From NCBI RefSeq assembly GCF_036511935.1, contig NZ_AP028879.1, forward strand, positions 1-64,000: a stretch of DNA of 64,000 nt. The letters run 5' to 3'. The notes under the pieces were generated by a model. That model searched no databases. It was not told the origin of the DNA and saw only the letters and a list, made by a program, of their open reading frames with translations. The position numbers and the translations under genes are program-made. Shown piece by piece: positions 7,573-15,992 of this stretch; position 1 is the stretch's first letter; every line of letters begins with the position of its first letter. This DNA comes from Marinobacter nanhaiticus D15-8W. Lineage in GTDB: Bacteria > Pseudomonadota > Gammaproteobacteria > Pseudomonadales > Oleiphilaceae.

Positions 7573-8216
7573 TGGCTGTCTCCCAGGTTGGTTACTTCTT
7601 GAAGGAATTGATCCATTTCAGTGATGGCGTGCTGGTCTTTCTTCCATTCACTCACTACAGCGCCTTCACCGATGCAACGACGATAGGCCACACGCTCACA
7701 GATTCGCGCACTCAGCACTTCAAGTTCGTTTTCCTGCAGCCATTCAAACATTCGGTCAGCATCCTTTACGTGTGGCTGCGGCGACACCCTGGACAGCAGA
7801 ACTCTGATTTTCAGGTCTGGATTGAAGTCTTTGGCAATTTCTGTGATTTCAAGCAGATCGGTCATCGAGGCAGAGTCGAGGTCGGAGGCGCCAACGGGAA
7901 CAATGGCAATGTCGGCCAAGAGCAGGGCGCTACGCAGGCCCGATGAGTCGCGACCGCCCGCGTCGATTACCGTATTTTCGAAACCTTGGGACAGGTTGCG
8001 TCCTTCATCAAAGACAGCGCGGCCAGCTAGACAAGTTGTTGTCGGGCTAGGGCTCCTTTCGGCATCACGCCGCCAAGCCGCCCAAGAGGCGCCGCTTGCC
8101 TGGGGGTCTGCGTCTATCAGTAGTGCAGAGCCTTGGCCCGCGAGATGGGTTGCAAGGTGGATGGCGTTCGTCGTTTTACCGACGCCGCCCTTTGTATTCA
8201 CAATGGCGTATTTCAT
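7569..8216 (-). CDS. parA: ParA-family partition ATPase
   Basis: A 215-residue P-loop ATPase of the short ParA/ParF type, without an N-terminal DNA-binding domain. The deviant Walker A KGGVGKTT is at residues 9-16 and LLIDADPQASG follows at ~33-43. DSASMTDLLEI and RIRVLLSRV-like strands complete the fold. It would form gradients on the nucleoid that move ParB-parS complexes. Its ATG overlaps the traD stop (TAATG) and its stop overlaps the parB start, so translation of traD, parA and parB is coupled. Short ParA proteins usually leave operon repression to the partner, in line with ParB sites upstream. Confidence 0.9.
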   Translation of the reverse strand: MKYAIVNTKGGVGKTTNAIHLATHLAGQGSALLIDADPQASGASWAAWRRDAERSPSPTTTCLAGRAVFDEGRNLSQGFENTVIDAGGRDSSGLRSALLLADIAIVPVGASDLDSASMTDLLEITEIAKDFNPDLKIRVLLSRVSPQPHVKDADRMFEWLQENELEVLSARICERVAYRRCIGEGAVVSEWKKDQHAITEMDQFLQEVTNLGDSQ

Positions 8217-10243
8217 TAGATGCCCTCGATGTCGTCCAGATCGGATAGGTCGACTCCGGATTTAGCCGGAGTTTTCGTATTCTTTTGGGTTGGCTGACCC
8301 TGGAGGATGCTTGCGGCAGCATCTTCAATGCTTTGTGCTTCGTCGTCAGTCAGTGGCTTGTATGTCGCCTTTGCTACGCGACTGTCCGTGGTTGAGGTCT
8401 CGATAGAGTGTTCCGGTTGAGCCGGTGTGTCGTTTTCAAAGTCGGGCACCGGGTCATCGTCGTTCTCTTGTGGTTCCAATGGCTGGTCTTCCCTTGAGTT
8501 CCTGGCGCCATTCTTGAGATCAGAAAACTGCTGTTGTATTTCTGACTGCCGGGCCGGGATGCCGTTAAGTTCTTTGACCGGTACCCAGCAGGTAAACAGG
8601 AGTTCGGCGAGCTTGCCGGGACGCTTGAGCATGGCAACTCGCTCAGGGAAGGAGAGCACTTGATTTGAGGTTATGAGCGCTTCTTCCTGTGTGCCTACCG
8701 TTCTTTCATCTGACCATTGTTCGGCACCGCTTTTGTTTCGTTGTAGCCGCTCCATACGTGTCACGGTCTTTTGAACGGTACCCGTTTTGCCGGATACCCA
8801 TTGAGCAGTTTCAATATCATCCGAGCCATGGGATATGGTCAGTCGCGTGTTTGTTTCGATTCCGGCCCTGATAGAAGGCCCGTTTAGGGATTTATCGGGA
8901 ATATTCATCAAATCGAGAATCGACTGATAGGCCAGCCCCATGCACATACCATTACCCAATACCGTTGCCAGGGCGTCAGCTAGTGAGTCAGTGACTATAA
9001 ACCGGCACTCATCGATGTAAACGAGGGTAGGGTGCGGTAATGGCTTTTGCAGCGTAATTTGAACCATTTCGTCTACCAGCGCTATCGTCGCTGCACGTAC
9101 CAGGGTGTCTTTAGTATGAGAGCGCACATACATCACCTTGCCCTCATCCATCGTCTGCTTAATGTCCAGTGAATTTTCCCTGTTCGCCAGCAGGGGAGGG
9201 AGGTTCATAAACTCTGCGACTTTCTCGAAAATGTCGCCACCCTCTTCGCGAATCCACTGGTGTTTAGATTCAGATATCGCACTGTGCTTGCCTTCAAGAA
9301 GACGCTTTAACTGTGCCAGCGATCCATCCCAATAGGGCATCAAATAATCGATAATTGCCCTTTCTTTCAGCTTGAAATGATCCGCGTTTGTGCCGGTCGC
9401 AGCCATCTTAAAAGCTTTAACTAGGCGCTCCCTACGGTCACGAATTGTGCCGCCAATGAAAGGCGAATAGTTGCCAGGGCCGACCCCGTTTAGGTCGAGG
9501 ATTCCGGGTGCTGGTCGACCACTTATTTCGCAAGATTCGCGCATAATATCGTAGATGAACTTGTCGGGTTTAAGGTCGAAAAACCAAACCCCCCAACCCT
9601 TACGAATTGCTTGGTCAAGTACAACACCTTTATAGACGCCCTTGCCTGTTTGAGTTGGACCAAGAATCTTCGCGTGGGTCTTTAGAAAGTCCTCATCGGC
9701 CATATAAATGGGGTCGCCATTCTGGCTCATTCCCAGAAACATTTGGTCATTTTTATAGTATGTTCTTGGGTCAAAATTTTGCGGCTTTAGGCGCTGGTTC
9801 TCGACGCGAATATCAGACAAATTATCTGCACTCTGACGCAAAGAAAAGCGACGCCAAAAAGCTGAAAGTTGAGGCGTAATAAAGCGCTCAAAAGAGAGCT
9901 TTAAAAAGGGCGGTATTACGGCAACGACAATCAGCGACCACCAGAGGTTTGTTGATGCTTCTGTCAGCTGGTCATAGAGGCTTTCCATGTATCTATTGGC
10001 ATCACTGCCCAGGTGCCATTTAGCGAGTCCATATACAGCTAGAAAGAAGCAGGGGATGACCAAAATTAACAGGATAAGGGCGAGTCGCCGTAGGGAGACG
10101 AGAAGAATTTCAATAGGAGTTTTTTCGTCAGTTTGACGAACGGCACCACCTGTAAGGGTTACGGTAAAAACACCTAAAACGGCGGCAATTGATAACGCTA
10201 CCCAAGGATTGGCGTTATCCAAAATGATCCGCAAAATCTCCAT
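8216..10243 (-). CDS. traD: Type IV coupling protein TraD/VirD4-like
   Basis: A 675-residue inner-membrane ATPase that links the relaxosome to the secretion channel. Hydrophobic segments lie at about residues 13-32, 50-75 and 98-115. Walker A GPTQTGKG is at 195-202 and Walker B LVYIDE at ~407-412; the last P-loop residues KG in place of KS/KT are unusual. The acidic Pro/Gln-rich C-terminus (PQENDDDPVPDFEND... LSDLDDIEGI) resembles the substrate-recognition tail of F-like coupling proteins. The ATG at 10243 has AGGGAG six bases upstream. A longer frame to 10378 reads through the three palindromes as repeated FPNRK/FPIRK and is not real. It heads an operon with parA and parB. Confidence 0.85.
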   Translation of the reverse strand: MEILRIILDNANPWVALSIAAVLGVFTVTLTGGAVRQTDEKTPIEILLVSLRRLALILLILVIPCFFLAVYGLAKWHLGSDANRYMESLYDQLTEASTNLWWSLIVVAVIPPFLKLSFERFITPQLSAFWRRFSLRQSADNLSDIRVENQRLKPQNFDPRTYYKNDQMFLGMSQNGDPIYMADEDFLKTHAKILGPTQTGKGVYKGVVLDQAIRKGWGVWFFDLKPDKFIYDIMRESCEISGRPAPGILDLNGVGPGNYSPFIGGTIRDRRERLVKAFKMAATGTNADHFKLKERAIIDYLMPYWDGSLAQLKRLLEGKHSAISESKHQWIREEGGDIFEKVAEFMNLPPLLANRENSLDIKQTMDEGKVMYVRSHTKDTLVRAATIALVDEMVQITLQKPLPHPTLVYIDECRFIVTDSLADALATVLGNGMCMGLAYQSILDLMNIPDKSLNGPSIRAGIETNTRLTISHGSDDIETAQWVSGKTGTVQKTVTRMERLQRNKSGAEQWSDERTVGTQEEALITSNQVLSFPERVAMLKRPGKLAELLFTCWVPVKELNGIPARQSEIQQQFSDLKNGARNSREDQPLEPQENDDDPVPDFENDTPAQPEHSIETSTTDSRVAKATYKPLTDDEAQSIEDAAASILQGQPTQKNTKTPAKSGVDLSDLDDIEGI

Positions 10244-10262
10244 TTCCACTCCCTTGATAAGG

Positions 10263-10361
10263 AGTTTCCGATTCGGAAACTTGGCGCAATTGATGTCGCG
10301 TTCTGGTAGTTTCCGAATCGGAAACTCTGAACGCTTCAGCCTCGGTTTCCGATTCGGAAAC
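10263..10361. promoter_or_regulatory. Array of three parS-like palindromes upstream of traD
   Basis: GTTTCCGATTCGGAAAC at 10264-10280, GTTTCCGAATCGGAAAC at 10309-10325 and GTTTCCGATTCGGAAAC at 10345-10361 start 45 and 36 bp apart. The arms are perfect 8-bp inverted repeats around one A/T. They lie between the AT-rich likely promoter region (10380-10460) and the traD ribosome binding site. I read them as the centromere and as operators through which ParB controls traD-parAB. Confidence 0.7.
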
Positions 10362-10499
10362 ATTTTCGCAGGCCACATGATAATTTTTATGGTATGCGCA
10401 TACTATGAAAATTTCAATAGGACCTGCTATAATAAAAAGCATAATAAATGCCATATTAAATAGGCCGTTTTTATGCGTCCAAAACCACTGATAAGCGAT

Positions 10500-11075
10500 T
10501 GGCCTATCGGCCAAAGTGTAGCGGCTTTCAGCCGCAACACTCGCCTTCGGGGGAGCGCCCCTCCGGCTTATGAGGGTTCCGCAAATGCTCCACCCTCTTT
10601 GGTGTTTCGGCCCCTGAACGGTGCCGAAACACCAAATTCACCCGCGCGAGCGTCCGGCTTACGCCGGACCCACCTCCTCCGGAGCTGCGCCGCACTCCCA
10701 ATTCGAGTCCCAGTCGGGGCTGGTCCGTCTCTTGTCCGTAAACACGGCTTGCCCGAAAGGGTGGTGCCTTGGCACCTTCCGCCTTCGCTCCAGTTAGCCT
10801 TTGGCACCACCTTTTCGGGTCGTCCGGCGAGTCTGGACGCCTCGCCTACCGCCTCCGAACGAGGTGGGTCCGGCGTAAGCCGGACGCTCGCGCAGAATGC
10901 GCGGGCCAGAGGCTTCGCCCCCTGGTTTCGTCCTGAACGGACGCAACCAGGGCAGACCGAAATCGGGGGAAGACACCCCCGATTTCTTGTCCGTCACGTA
11001 GGCGTGACGGCCATCTGTCTGTCTTCTTTTTTCCGCGAATTGGGCTGCGCTATCGCGCATCGCAATTCGCGGAAA
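10500..11075. other. Hairpin-rich non-coding tract, candidate oriT/ssi or origin region
   Basis: The divergent space between traD and the 11248 gene holds at least eight strong hairpins. Stems include 10598-10611/10623-10636 (14 bp perfect), 10752-10768/10803-10819 (17 bp, one mismatch), 10921-10951 (7+5 bp), 10959-10969/10976-10986 (11 bp perfect), 10991-10998/11003-11010 (8 bp) and 11030-11042/11063-11075 (13 bp with a nested stem). A 33-nt segment at 10644-10676 is repeated exactly inverted at 10861-10893. An open frame from 10473 translates this structure and looks like chance. Single-strand folding elements of this sort occur near transfer or single-strand initiation origins; function here is inferred. 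Confidence 0.6.
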
Positions 11076-11247
11076 CCGCCGTGCCCCGCATCCGGGTTCG
11101 GCGTCGTCAGGATTGCGTTGCTGAATCATCGCCGGCGTCGGCTCGATCCAGCATCAACCCTGAGTAGGCTACATTGGTTCACTGAATCTCACGATGCCGG
11201 GAGGGGCGGTTTTCCGCTGCCGGTAACTCGACGTTGGAGGTTGCTTA

Positions 11248-11991
11248 ATGGATGAGTTTTGGGGTGGTGGGCACGGATCGCACAAGCGTGGTAAAGACAA
11301 GATTGAAAGGGTGATTTTGTGGCTCGCGTGGTTCGATTATTCGGACCGTAAAACTATTGCTCTGATGTTGGGTGTAAAGGAGCGCGGGCAGGGCGCTTTT
11401 TTTAAACGCCTGGAAGAAAGCGGTTTCGTCAAAGTCGATAAAGCGCCAGGCCTGAAACACAGTATCTACAGCCTGGGTGATGCTGGCTTTGACCTGGCTA
11501 AAATCTTGGCGCCAGAAATCGATCTAAAACGTCGGCGGCGGTTGCCCGCCTGGATCACGCTGGTTCATTCGTTTTCGATCCAGTCCGCTGTGATCCATCG
11601 CATGGATCAGGTGGACGGCATCTATCCTGAGAAAACACTCAAGCACCTGCGAGCTGTTCGTTTACCGGATGCGATCCTGCAAATGAAAAACGGTGAGCGA
11701 GTGGCCGTTGAAGTCGAGCTTCAACACAAAGCCACTGCTCGCGTTTATCACATCTATCTTGCGCACCTGCGCAACATCAAAAACGAGCATTACGACCGGG
11801 TGCTTTACCTTTTCCCCAAAGAGACGTTGCGACGTCTCTATGAAGAAAAGTTTGTCGAGCCGATGTGGCCGATCTACAAGCTGAACGATCAAAGCCGTCT
11901 CGCCATGGACAACACCCGGCAGTTCGACGCATCCAACGTGCAGCAGGCTCAGTTGTTCCAATTCAAAACTGAGGAGCTATACACCCTATGA
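11248..11991 (+). CDS. MobC/Replic_Relax-like protein with PD-(D/E)XK-type core
   Basis: A 247-residue protein. Residues ~15-75 look like a winged helix-turn-helix (VILWLAWFDYSDRKTIALML then GAFFKRLEESGFV). The second half carries PDAILQMKNGERVAVEVELQHK, a spacing typical of restriction-endonuclease-like PD-(D/E)XK folds. This layout fits the replication-relaxation (Replic_Relax)/MobC proteins found beside virB11 in mobile elements. It starts with GGAGG seven bases before the ATG and overlaps virB11 by ATGA. It could act in relaxosome assembly or oriT processing; no relaxase is present nearby to confirm this. Confidence 0.6.
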   Translation: MDEFWGGGHGSHKRGKDKIERVILWLAWFDYSDRKTIALMLGVKERGQGAFFKRLEESGFVKVDKAPGLKHSIYSLGDAGFDLAKILAPEIDLKRRRRLPAWITLVHSFSIQSAVIHRMDQVDGIYPEKTLKHLRAVRLPDAILQMKNGERVAVEVELQHKATARVYHIYLAHLRNIKNEHYDRVLYLFPKETLRRLYEEKFVEPMWPIYKLNDQSRLAMDNTRQFDASNVQQAQLFQFKTEELYTL

Positions 11992-13007
11992 GTTTCAAAG
12001 AGACGTTGATCGGTAATGTTCCGGAGAACGAGGCGGACGGCTGGGATCTTCTTCTGCATTATTTTGAGCCCTTGGCTCAATACTATGCAGATCCGGAAGT
12101 CACCGAAATTCTGGTCAATCGCTTTGACCATATTTTGGTTGAGCGGAACAACAAGATGGAGGTGTGCGAAACCACATTCGGTGACGAAAACGCGCTGCAG
12201 AAGTTGATGATTCAAATCGCCAACCGGTTGCACCAAAGGCTAGACGACGATCATCCGATCCTCGATGCGCGTTTTCCCGATGGTTCGCGTGCCTGTTGCA
12301 CGCTGCCCTCGGTATCGCCATACGGCGCCACCATGACGCTTCGAATTGCGCCAAGACGCCTGCTCACCTTTGATGACTTGGTTGAGAAAGGAAGTCTGAC
12401 TCAGGAGATGGTGGATTTCCTGCGAGAAAAGGTGGCAGGTGCGGCAAACATGCTGGTATCCGGTAACACCGGTTCCGGTAAGACAACTGTTTTGCGAGCC
12501 GCCGCCGCTTTCGTCGACAAAGGGGAACGGGTGATTACCGCTGAAGATACCCAGGAACTACACCTGGGGAAGATGTTGCCGAACTGTTTGCCGATGGAAG
12601 CACCGAAGCGGAAAACTGACTTCCCGGTCACGCTCGCAACGCTGATAAAAACCATGTTGCGGCAGCGTCCGGACCGGGGGTGGGTAGGGGAGATTCGCGA
12701 CGGCGAAGCCGCCGATGCTTTTCTCCAGCTCTTGAATACCGGGCATACCGGGTGCGCTTCCAGTCTTCATGCCAATAGTTGTGAGGATGCGATCGCCCGC
12801 ATTCAGTACCTGATTGCCACCCGTGGTGGCATCAGCTACGAATTGGCCGGGCGGCAAGTTCTTGGATCGGTGCAGTTGCTGGTTCACGCTTCCAGGAACT
12901 ACCAGTTCGGGCGAAAGATTACCGAGATTTGCATGGTGGAGGATGGCGTCGTTAAACCGGTATTCCGGTTTAACGACGCCACCGGCCAGCATGAGCGGGT
13001 GGGGTAG
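11988..13007 (+). CDS. virB11: VirB11/TrbB-type secretion ATPase
   Basis: A 339-residue hexameric traffic ATPase of the type IV system. Walker A GNTGSGKTT is at residues 159-167, GWVGEIRDGEA at ~231-241 is the Walker B region, and the His box HTGCASSLHAN is at 253-263. The N-terminal domain contains the usual DPEVTEILVN motif. It powers pilus biogenesis and substrate transfer with VirB4 and TraD. It is separated from the rest of the virB operon by 3.3 kb of antirestriction and accessory genes, an unusual split. It is co-translated with the upstream MobC-like gene. Confidence 0.92.
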   Translation: MSFKETLIGNVPENEADGWDLLLHYFEPLAQYYADPEVTEILVNRFDHILVERNNKMEVCETTFGDENALQKLMIQIANRLHQRLDDDHPILDARFPDGSRACCTLPSVSPYGATMTLRIAPRRLLTFDDLVEKGSLTQEMVDFLREKVAGAANMLVSGNTGSGKTTVLRAAAAFVDKGERVITAEDTQELHLGKMLPNCLPMEAPKRKTDFPVTLATLIKTMLRQRPDRGWVGEIRDGEAADAFLQLLNTGHTGCASSLHANSCEDAIARIQYLIATRGGISYELAGRQVLGSVQLLVHASRNYQFGRKITEICMVEDGVVKPVFRFNDATGQHERVG

Positions 13008-13011
13008 ATTG

Positions 13012-13385
13012 GTTTCGCCCGTTGGGCGACCAGGGCAGCGCCCTGGACTTTCTATGGTCGGCAGCAGACTCTCTACCTTCGGCGCGGAGCGCCGAAACGT
13101 CCGAGACTGCTAAGCGCCTCCTTCCTAGCGGTAATGGCGCATCCTGCGCCATAACCGCCGAGTATGATCCCCGCTTACGCGGGGTCCCGGTACCGGCAAC
13201 CTCGCGGCTTACCGGCTCCCGTCCGGGCTCTGAAATCTCTACTGATTGCTTAGTATCGGGAAGGCCGCCCGTGGTCGTCCTTCCCCTGGTGGCAGGGTGT
13301 AGCGCCTTCCAGGGCGTCAAGGGGCCGTGTCCTCGCTTCGCTGCGGGCCGCACCCACCCCTTGACTCCCTTCCTGGCGAGGCGGG
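13012..13385. repeat. Repeat module B, inverted and split copy
   Basis: The reverse complement of module B (copies at 4936 and 27256) is present in two parts: about 13012-13050 and about 13312-13372. Between them are some 260 bp of other non-coding sequence with small hairpins (for example GGCGCATCCTGCGCC near 13136). It follows virB11 directly. Frames through it are not supported as genes. Confidence 0.6.
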
Positions 13386-13450
13386 CTTAGACGGGCTCTA
13401 GAGGGCAATCCAAATTATCTATTAAAGCCTTGTTTTGCATGGGTAATATA

Positions 13451-13493
13451 AACCCTAATAGGGTTGTAAATAAACCCTTTTAGGGTTTATAAT
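13451..13493 (+). promoter_or_regulatory. Promoter with two palindromic operators for the klcA operon
   Basis: TTGTAA (13464-13469), an 18-bp spacer and a perfect TATAAT (13488-13493) form a promoter. AACCCTAATAGGGTT (13451-13465) covers the -35 edge and AACCCTTTTAGGGTT (13473-13487) fills the spacer. Both fit AACCCT-N3-AGGGTT, with centres 22 bp apart. The layout is that of a repressor-controlled backbone promoter. Confidence 0.7.
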
Positions 13494-13568
13494 TTGTTTG
13501 TCGGTTGAGGGAAACCACCACTTTCGCCCAGGCCGACAAAAACCACCCTTCAATACGAGGTTTTCGAT

Positions 13569-13994
13569 ATGACCTACCAAGCTGAAACCACACCTGCAGT
13601 CAAAGCCACTCTCATTCCTGAGTCCGAGCGCATGAATGCCTTGCCGACGTTTTTCGGTGTGCGGCACATGCTCATGGTCGAACAGGCGACTTACGGGTCC
13701 CTGTCCGATATGTGTCATGCGTACAACGGCGGACTTTGGGACTTCTACGCACTGAGCAACGGCGGCTTCTACATGGCCCCGGCGACCGATCAGGCTTTCC
13801 GGCTGGTTGTTCCGGGGAACGGCTTTGACGGCTCCATGAGTGCTGACGCCGCAGGTGTCGTGGCCTCCCTGGTCGGCATCAATCGCGCCCTTTGGGCGTC
13901 TGGCTCCGAAGTGTTGAATTCGCGCTTCTATCAGCTCCGGGAGTTCGCCCTGGATCACCCTGAGAACGCACAAATCTTCGCAGCCATCGACTGA
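13569..13994 (+). CDS. klcA: ArdB/KlcA-family antirestriction protein
   Basis: A 141-residue protein of the usual KlcA/ArdB length. It has the family core LPTFFGVRHMLMVEQATYGSL, YNGGLWDFYALSNGGFYMAP and a C-terminal helical region. These proteins protect incoming plasmid DNA against type I restriction without direct enzyme contact. It lies behind a repressor-type promoter with double operators, as expected for genes switched on briefly after transfer. It is followed by a gene of unknown function starting 57 bp downstream. Confidence 0.88.
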   Translation: MTYQAETTPAVKATLIPESERMNALPTFFGVRHMLMVEQATYGSLSDMCHAYNGGLWDFYALSNGGFYMAPATDQAFRLVVPGNGFDGSMSADAAGVVASLVGINRALWASGSEVLNSRFYQLREFALDHPENAQIFAAID

Positions 13995-14050
13995 TGCGGG
14001 TGGCCCGGCGCAAGCCGGGCCTACCTCGACCACGACAAGGGGAGGAAGTC

Positions 14051-14521
14051 ATGCCTAATCCAGTGTTTTTCACCCTGCAGCAAGTGGCGTCACGCGAAGC
14101 GTGGCAGCAGGTGCGCGCTAACGGTTGCGCCTATGTTGCGGAAGACTGCGCAAAAGTGTCGTTCGTCAAAGAGGGGCAGGGGGAAGCCCTGCAGGTCGTG
14201 CTGATGGAGCGCAAGCCGTCAATCACGGCGCGTTTCACTCAGTACCGGCTGCAGTACCTGGGGGCGGTCTATTCGCCAGCCTGTGCCCTGGACAACCTGT
14301 TGTCGATGATGGATTACGACCTGTCCGGACTGATTACCGTGTGTGAAGCCCTGCGGTTTGTTGATCACGGTTTTGGGGTGTCAGTCGGGGAAGTGTTCGG
14401 GGTGGTTGTTAATCGCTCTCAGGTCGCCTCTGCGCTGATCTGCAATCCGTTCGATGAGTTCTGCAGCCAGGAGGCTGTTTGCAGTGAGCGGGTCGTCAGG
14501 AGCGGGTCACACCTGGCTTAA
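14051..14521 (+). CDS. Hypothetical protein downstream of klcA
   Basis: A 156-residue protein starting MPNPVFFTLQQVASREAWQQ. The ATG at 14051 has GGGGAGGAAGTC directly upstream, so I prefer it over the longer frame from 13994. It is predicted to be soluble, with five or more Cys and a hydrophobic middle (LQYLGAVYSPACALDNLLSMMDY). It is probably co-transcribed with klcA. Its last codons run into the next GTGAC repeat, so the C-terminus may have been shaped by that insertion. No family recognised. Confidence 0.55.
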   Translation: MPNPVFFTLQQVASREAWQQVRANGCAYVAEDCAKVSFVKEGQGEALQVVLMERKPSITARFTQYRLQYLGAVYSPACALDNLLSMMDYDLSGLITVCEALRFVDHGFGVSVGEVFGVVVNRSQVASALICNPFDEFCSQEAVCSERVVRSGSHLA

Positions 14522-14636
14522 CCAGGTCCGCGGCCGTTGTCACCCGAAGTGGTGACGCGGCCGCGCCTCGATCGCGCCCGTGTTGTGACCCTCTGAGGTG
14601 ACACACGATGCAGATCCAGGAGCTGAACGTGTGACC
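14504..14636. repeat. GTGAC-rich dispersed repeat, copy 3 (diverged)
   Basis: It contains GGGTCACACCTGG, a GTCACCC...GGTGACGCGGCCGCG block and the pair GTGACCCTCTGAGGTGACA, ending GTGTGACCTAG. It shares motifs with copies 1 and 2 but differs in the middle and lacks the GCGATCGCCACC block. It overlaps the 3' end of the preceding gene. Confidence 0.55.
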
Positions 14637-14666
14637 TAGACAATCACATACGCAGGGATTATGAAT

Positions 14667-15059
14667 ATGCGCTTTCGTCGCCATCAACGATCAGAGTTTC
14701 AGGAAACCTCTCGCAAGCGGGCAGCCTTGCTGCGCAAGCAGAAGAGGGAGCGCGAGGCCTTGCCCTTGTTCGCAGACCAGATTGCCGCCGAGCAACCGAG
14801 CGTCGAGACTGTCATGGGCGAGCGCCGGGAGCGTTGGGCAAGCCAGGAAGTAAAGCAGCGGCAAAGCCGCGCCATTAAGTGGCGCGAGGGTCGCGCCAAA
14901 CTGCACCAGTATCCGGCTGCGCAGCGGCGCCGGTTACTGGATTTCTGGAATAGACACCGCTGGTTTCCGGCTGATCCGGTCTATCTGCTCGAAATGCTGA
15001 ATATGTACGACGGTGGGCGGCTCGATCTGGACGCGCCGGGTGTGCTTGTAGAGCGGTAG
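14667..15059 (+). CDS. Basic hypothetical protein, 130 residues
   Basis: A very Arg/Lys-rich protein (MRFRRHQRSEFQETSRKRAALLRKQKRERE...). It has a central Glu/Arg helix and a C-terminal region RRRLLDFWNRHRWFPADPVYLLEMLNMYDGG. The ATG at 14667 has AGGGA eight bases upstream; an ATG two codons earlier is too close to it. Basic helical N-terminus suggests nucleic-acid contact. It is part of the accessory cluster between virB11 and the virB operon. No family recognised. Confidence 0.5.
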   Translation: MRFRRHQRSEFQETSRKRAALLRKQKREREALPLFADQIAAEQPSVETVMGERRERWASQEVKQRQSRAIKWREGRAKLHQYPAAQRRRLLDFWNRHRWFPADPVYLLEMLNMYDGGRLDLDAPGVLVER

Positions 15060-15140
15060 GCCGAAAACTTAGATGGCCCTGGCTAACCACCACAGAAAGC
15101 CAGGGCCGTACCGTTTACCACCCTTCAGGAGGTTTACAGT

Positions 15141-15563
15141 ATGTCTAGTATGAATTTGGGGCAGGGGATAGACAATAGCATCCAGCAGATGCGGGCCATG
15201 ATCGGCGCCATGGAGCGGGAGGAACGGCACCTTGTAAAGCAGGGGTGTCTGAACGCTCATATCCACTTTAAGGCCAGGAAGGCCGGCGGCCCCAAGAACA
15301 TCATGTATATGTACGAGCCCGTCGATTCGACGGGCAAGCGTCCCTATCATCATGTTGGCGTCGATAAGAAAGCCCAGGAAGAAGCCCGAGGGAAGGTTGA
15401 GCGGGAGCATAAACGCCAAGGCATTGCCCGGCGCCGGGTGGAGTTGGAGCGCGACCTGCAGGAACTCACCCGGCACCTTGAATCGTTGAGTCGTCAGTTT
15501 GATTGGCTGGTGGAGTCGGCCAGCTCTACAGGTAAGGAGTATCAGTTTGAAATCGCAATCTGA
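15141..15563 (+). CDS. Hypothetical coiled-coil protein
   Basis: A 140-residue protein. An N-terminal helix (IDNSIQQMRAMIGAMEREERH) precedes a short domain with AHIHFKARKAGGPKNIMYMYEPVDSTGKRPYHHVG, then a long coiled coil (RRRVELERDLQELTRHLESLSRQF). AGGAGG precedes the ATG. Its end overlaps the start of the HTH gene at 15547. The central segment resembles a small sequence-binding or tag-like domain, but I recognise no named family. Likely an accessory regulator or structural partner of the following HTH protein. Confidence 0.5.
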   Translation: MSSMNLGQGIDNSIQQMRAMIGAMEREERHLVKQGCLNAHIHFKARKAGGPKNIMYMYEPVDSTGKRPYHHVGVDKKAQEEARGKVEREHKRQGIARRRVELERDLQELTRHLESLSRQFDWLVESASSTGKEYQFEIAI

Positions 15564-15843
15564 ACCAACGAACTTGGTTACCGCTTTTCGCGATCTGAAG
15601 AAAAGCCGGGAAGGTCTCTCGCTTGCGGCTGTGCTGCGAGAGGTTAACCCGGCGCTGGGGCGGAATTATCGCAACCACCACATCACCCGTATGGAACGGG
15701 GGGAGCGGGCGCCGGATCAGGTGTTCCACAACTATATGCTGCGTTATGTGCTGGAGGCTGAGTTAGGCGGGTATGGGTTGACCAAGGATCAGATCGAAGC
15801 GATCTATGAGCGCACACGTCTGGCTGAAAAGCCGGGCGATTAG
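15547..15843 (+). CDS. Small HTH regulator with a TTG start
   Basis: A 98-residue protein. AAGGAG lies seven bases before a TTG at 15547 and no ATG is suitably placed, so TTG is the probable start. Residues ~10-55 (LVTAFRDLKKSREGLSLAAVLREVNPALGRN then HHITRMERGERAPD) look like a Cro/XRE-type helix-turn-helix. It overlaps the preceding gene by 17 bp, which implies translational coupling. It is a candidate for the repressor that binds the AACCCT-N3-AGGGTT operators 2 kb upstream, but nothing direct links them. Confidence 0.55.
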   Translation: MKSQSEPTNLVTAFRDLKKSREGLSLAAVLREVNPALGRNYRNHHITRMERGERAPDQVFHNYMLRYVLEAELGGYGLTKDQIEAIYERTRLAEKPGD

Positions 15844-15992
15844 CGCCAATTGTTAAATTGTGTAAGCGATTTCTTACAAACCTTTCAGAAAACAGCCACT
15901 TGGACCACACCTGCTGCGTGTCCAGAATGGCTGCGGTACAGGGACGAACTCTCTGAGCGTCGAGTTGTTAGGTATCAATGGATGATGCCAGT

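Noticed and set aside
10244..10378. Upstream extension of traD by 45 codons
   Set aside because: It reads the parS palindromes as FPNRK/FPIRK repeats, while the ATG at 10243 has a good ribosome site.
10473..11255. 260-codon plus-strand open frame between traD and the MobC-like gene
   Set aside because: It translates the hairpin array; inverted repeats give mirrored low-complexity protein, and there is no ribosome site or recognisable domain.
13022..13390. 122-127-codon frames on both strands
   Set aside because: Located in the inverted module B copy; no ribosome site and protein is a translation of small hairpins.
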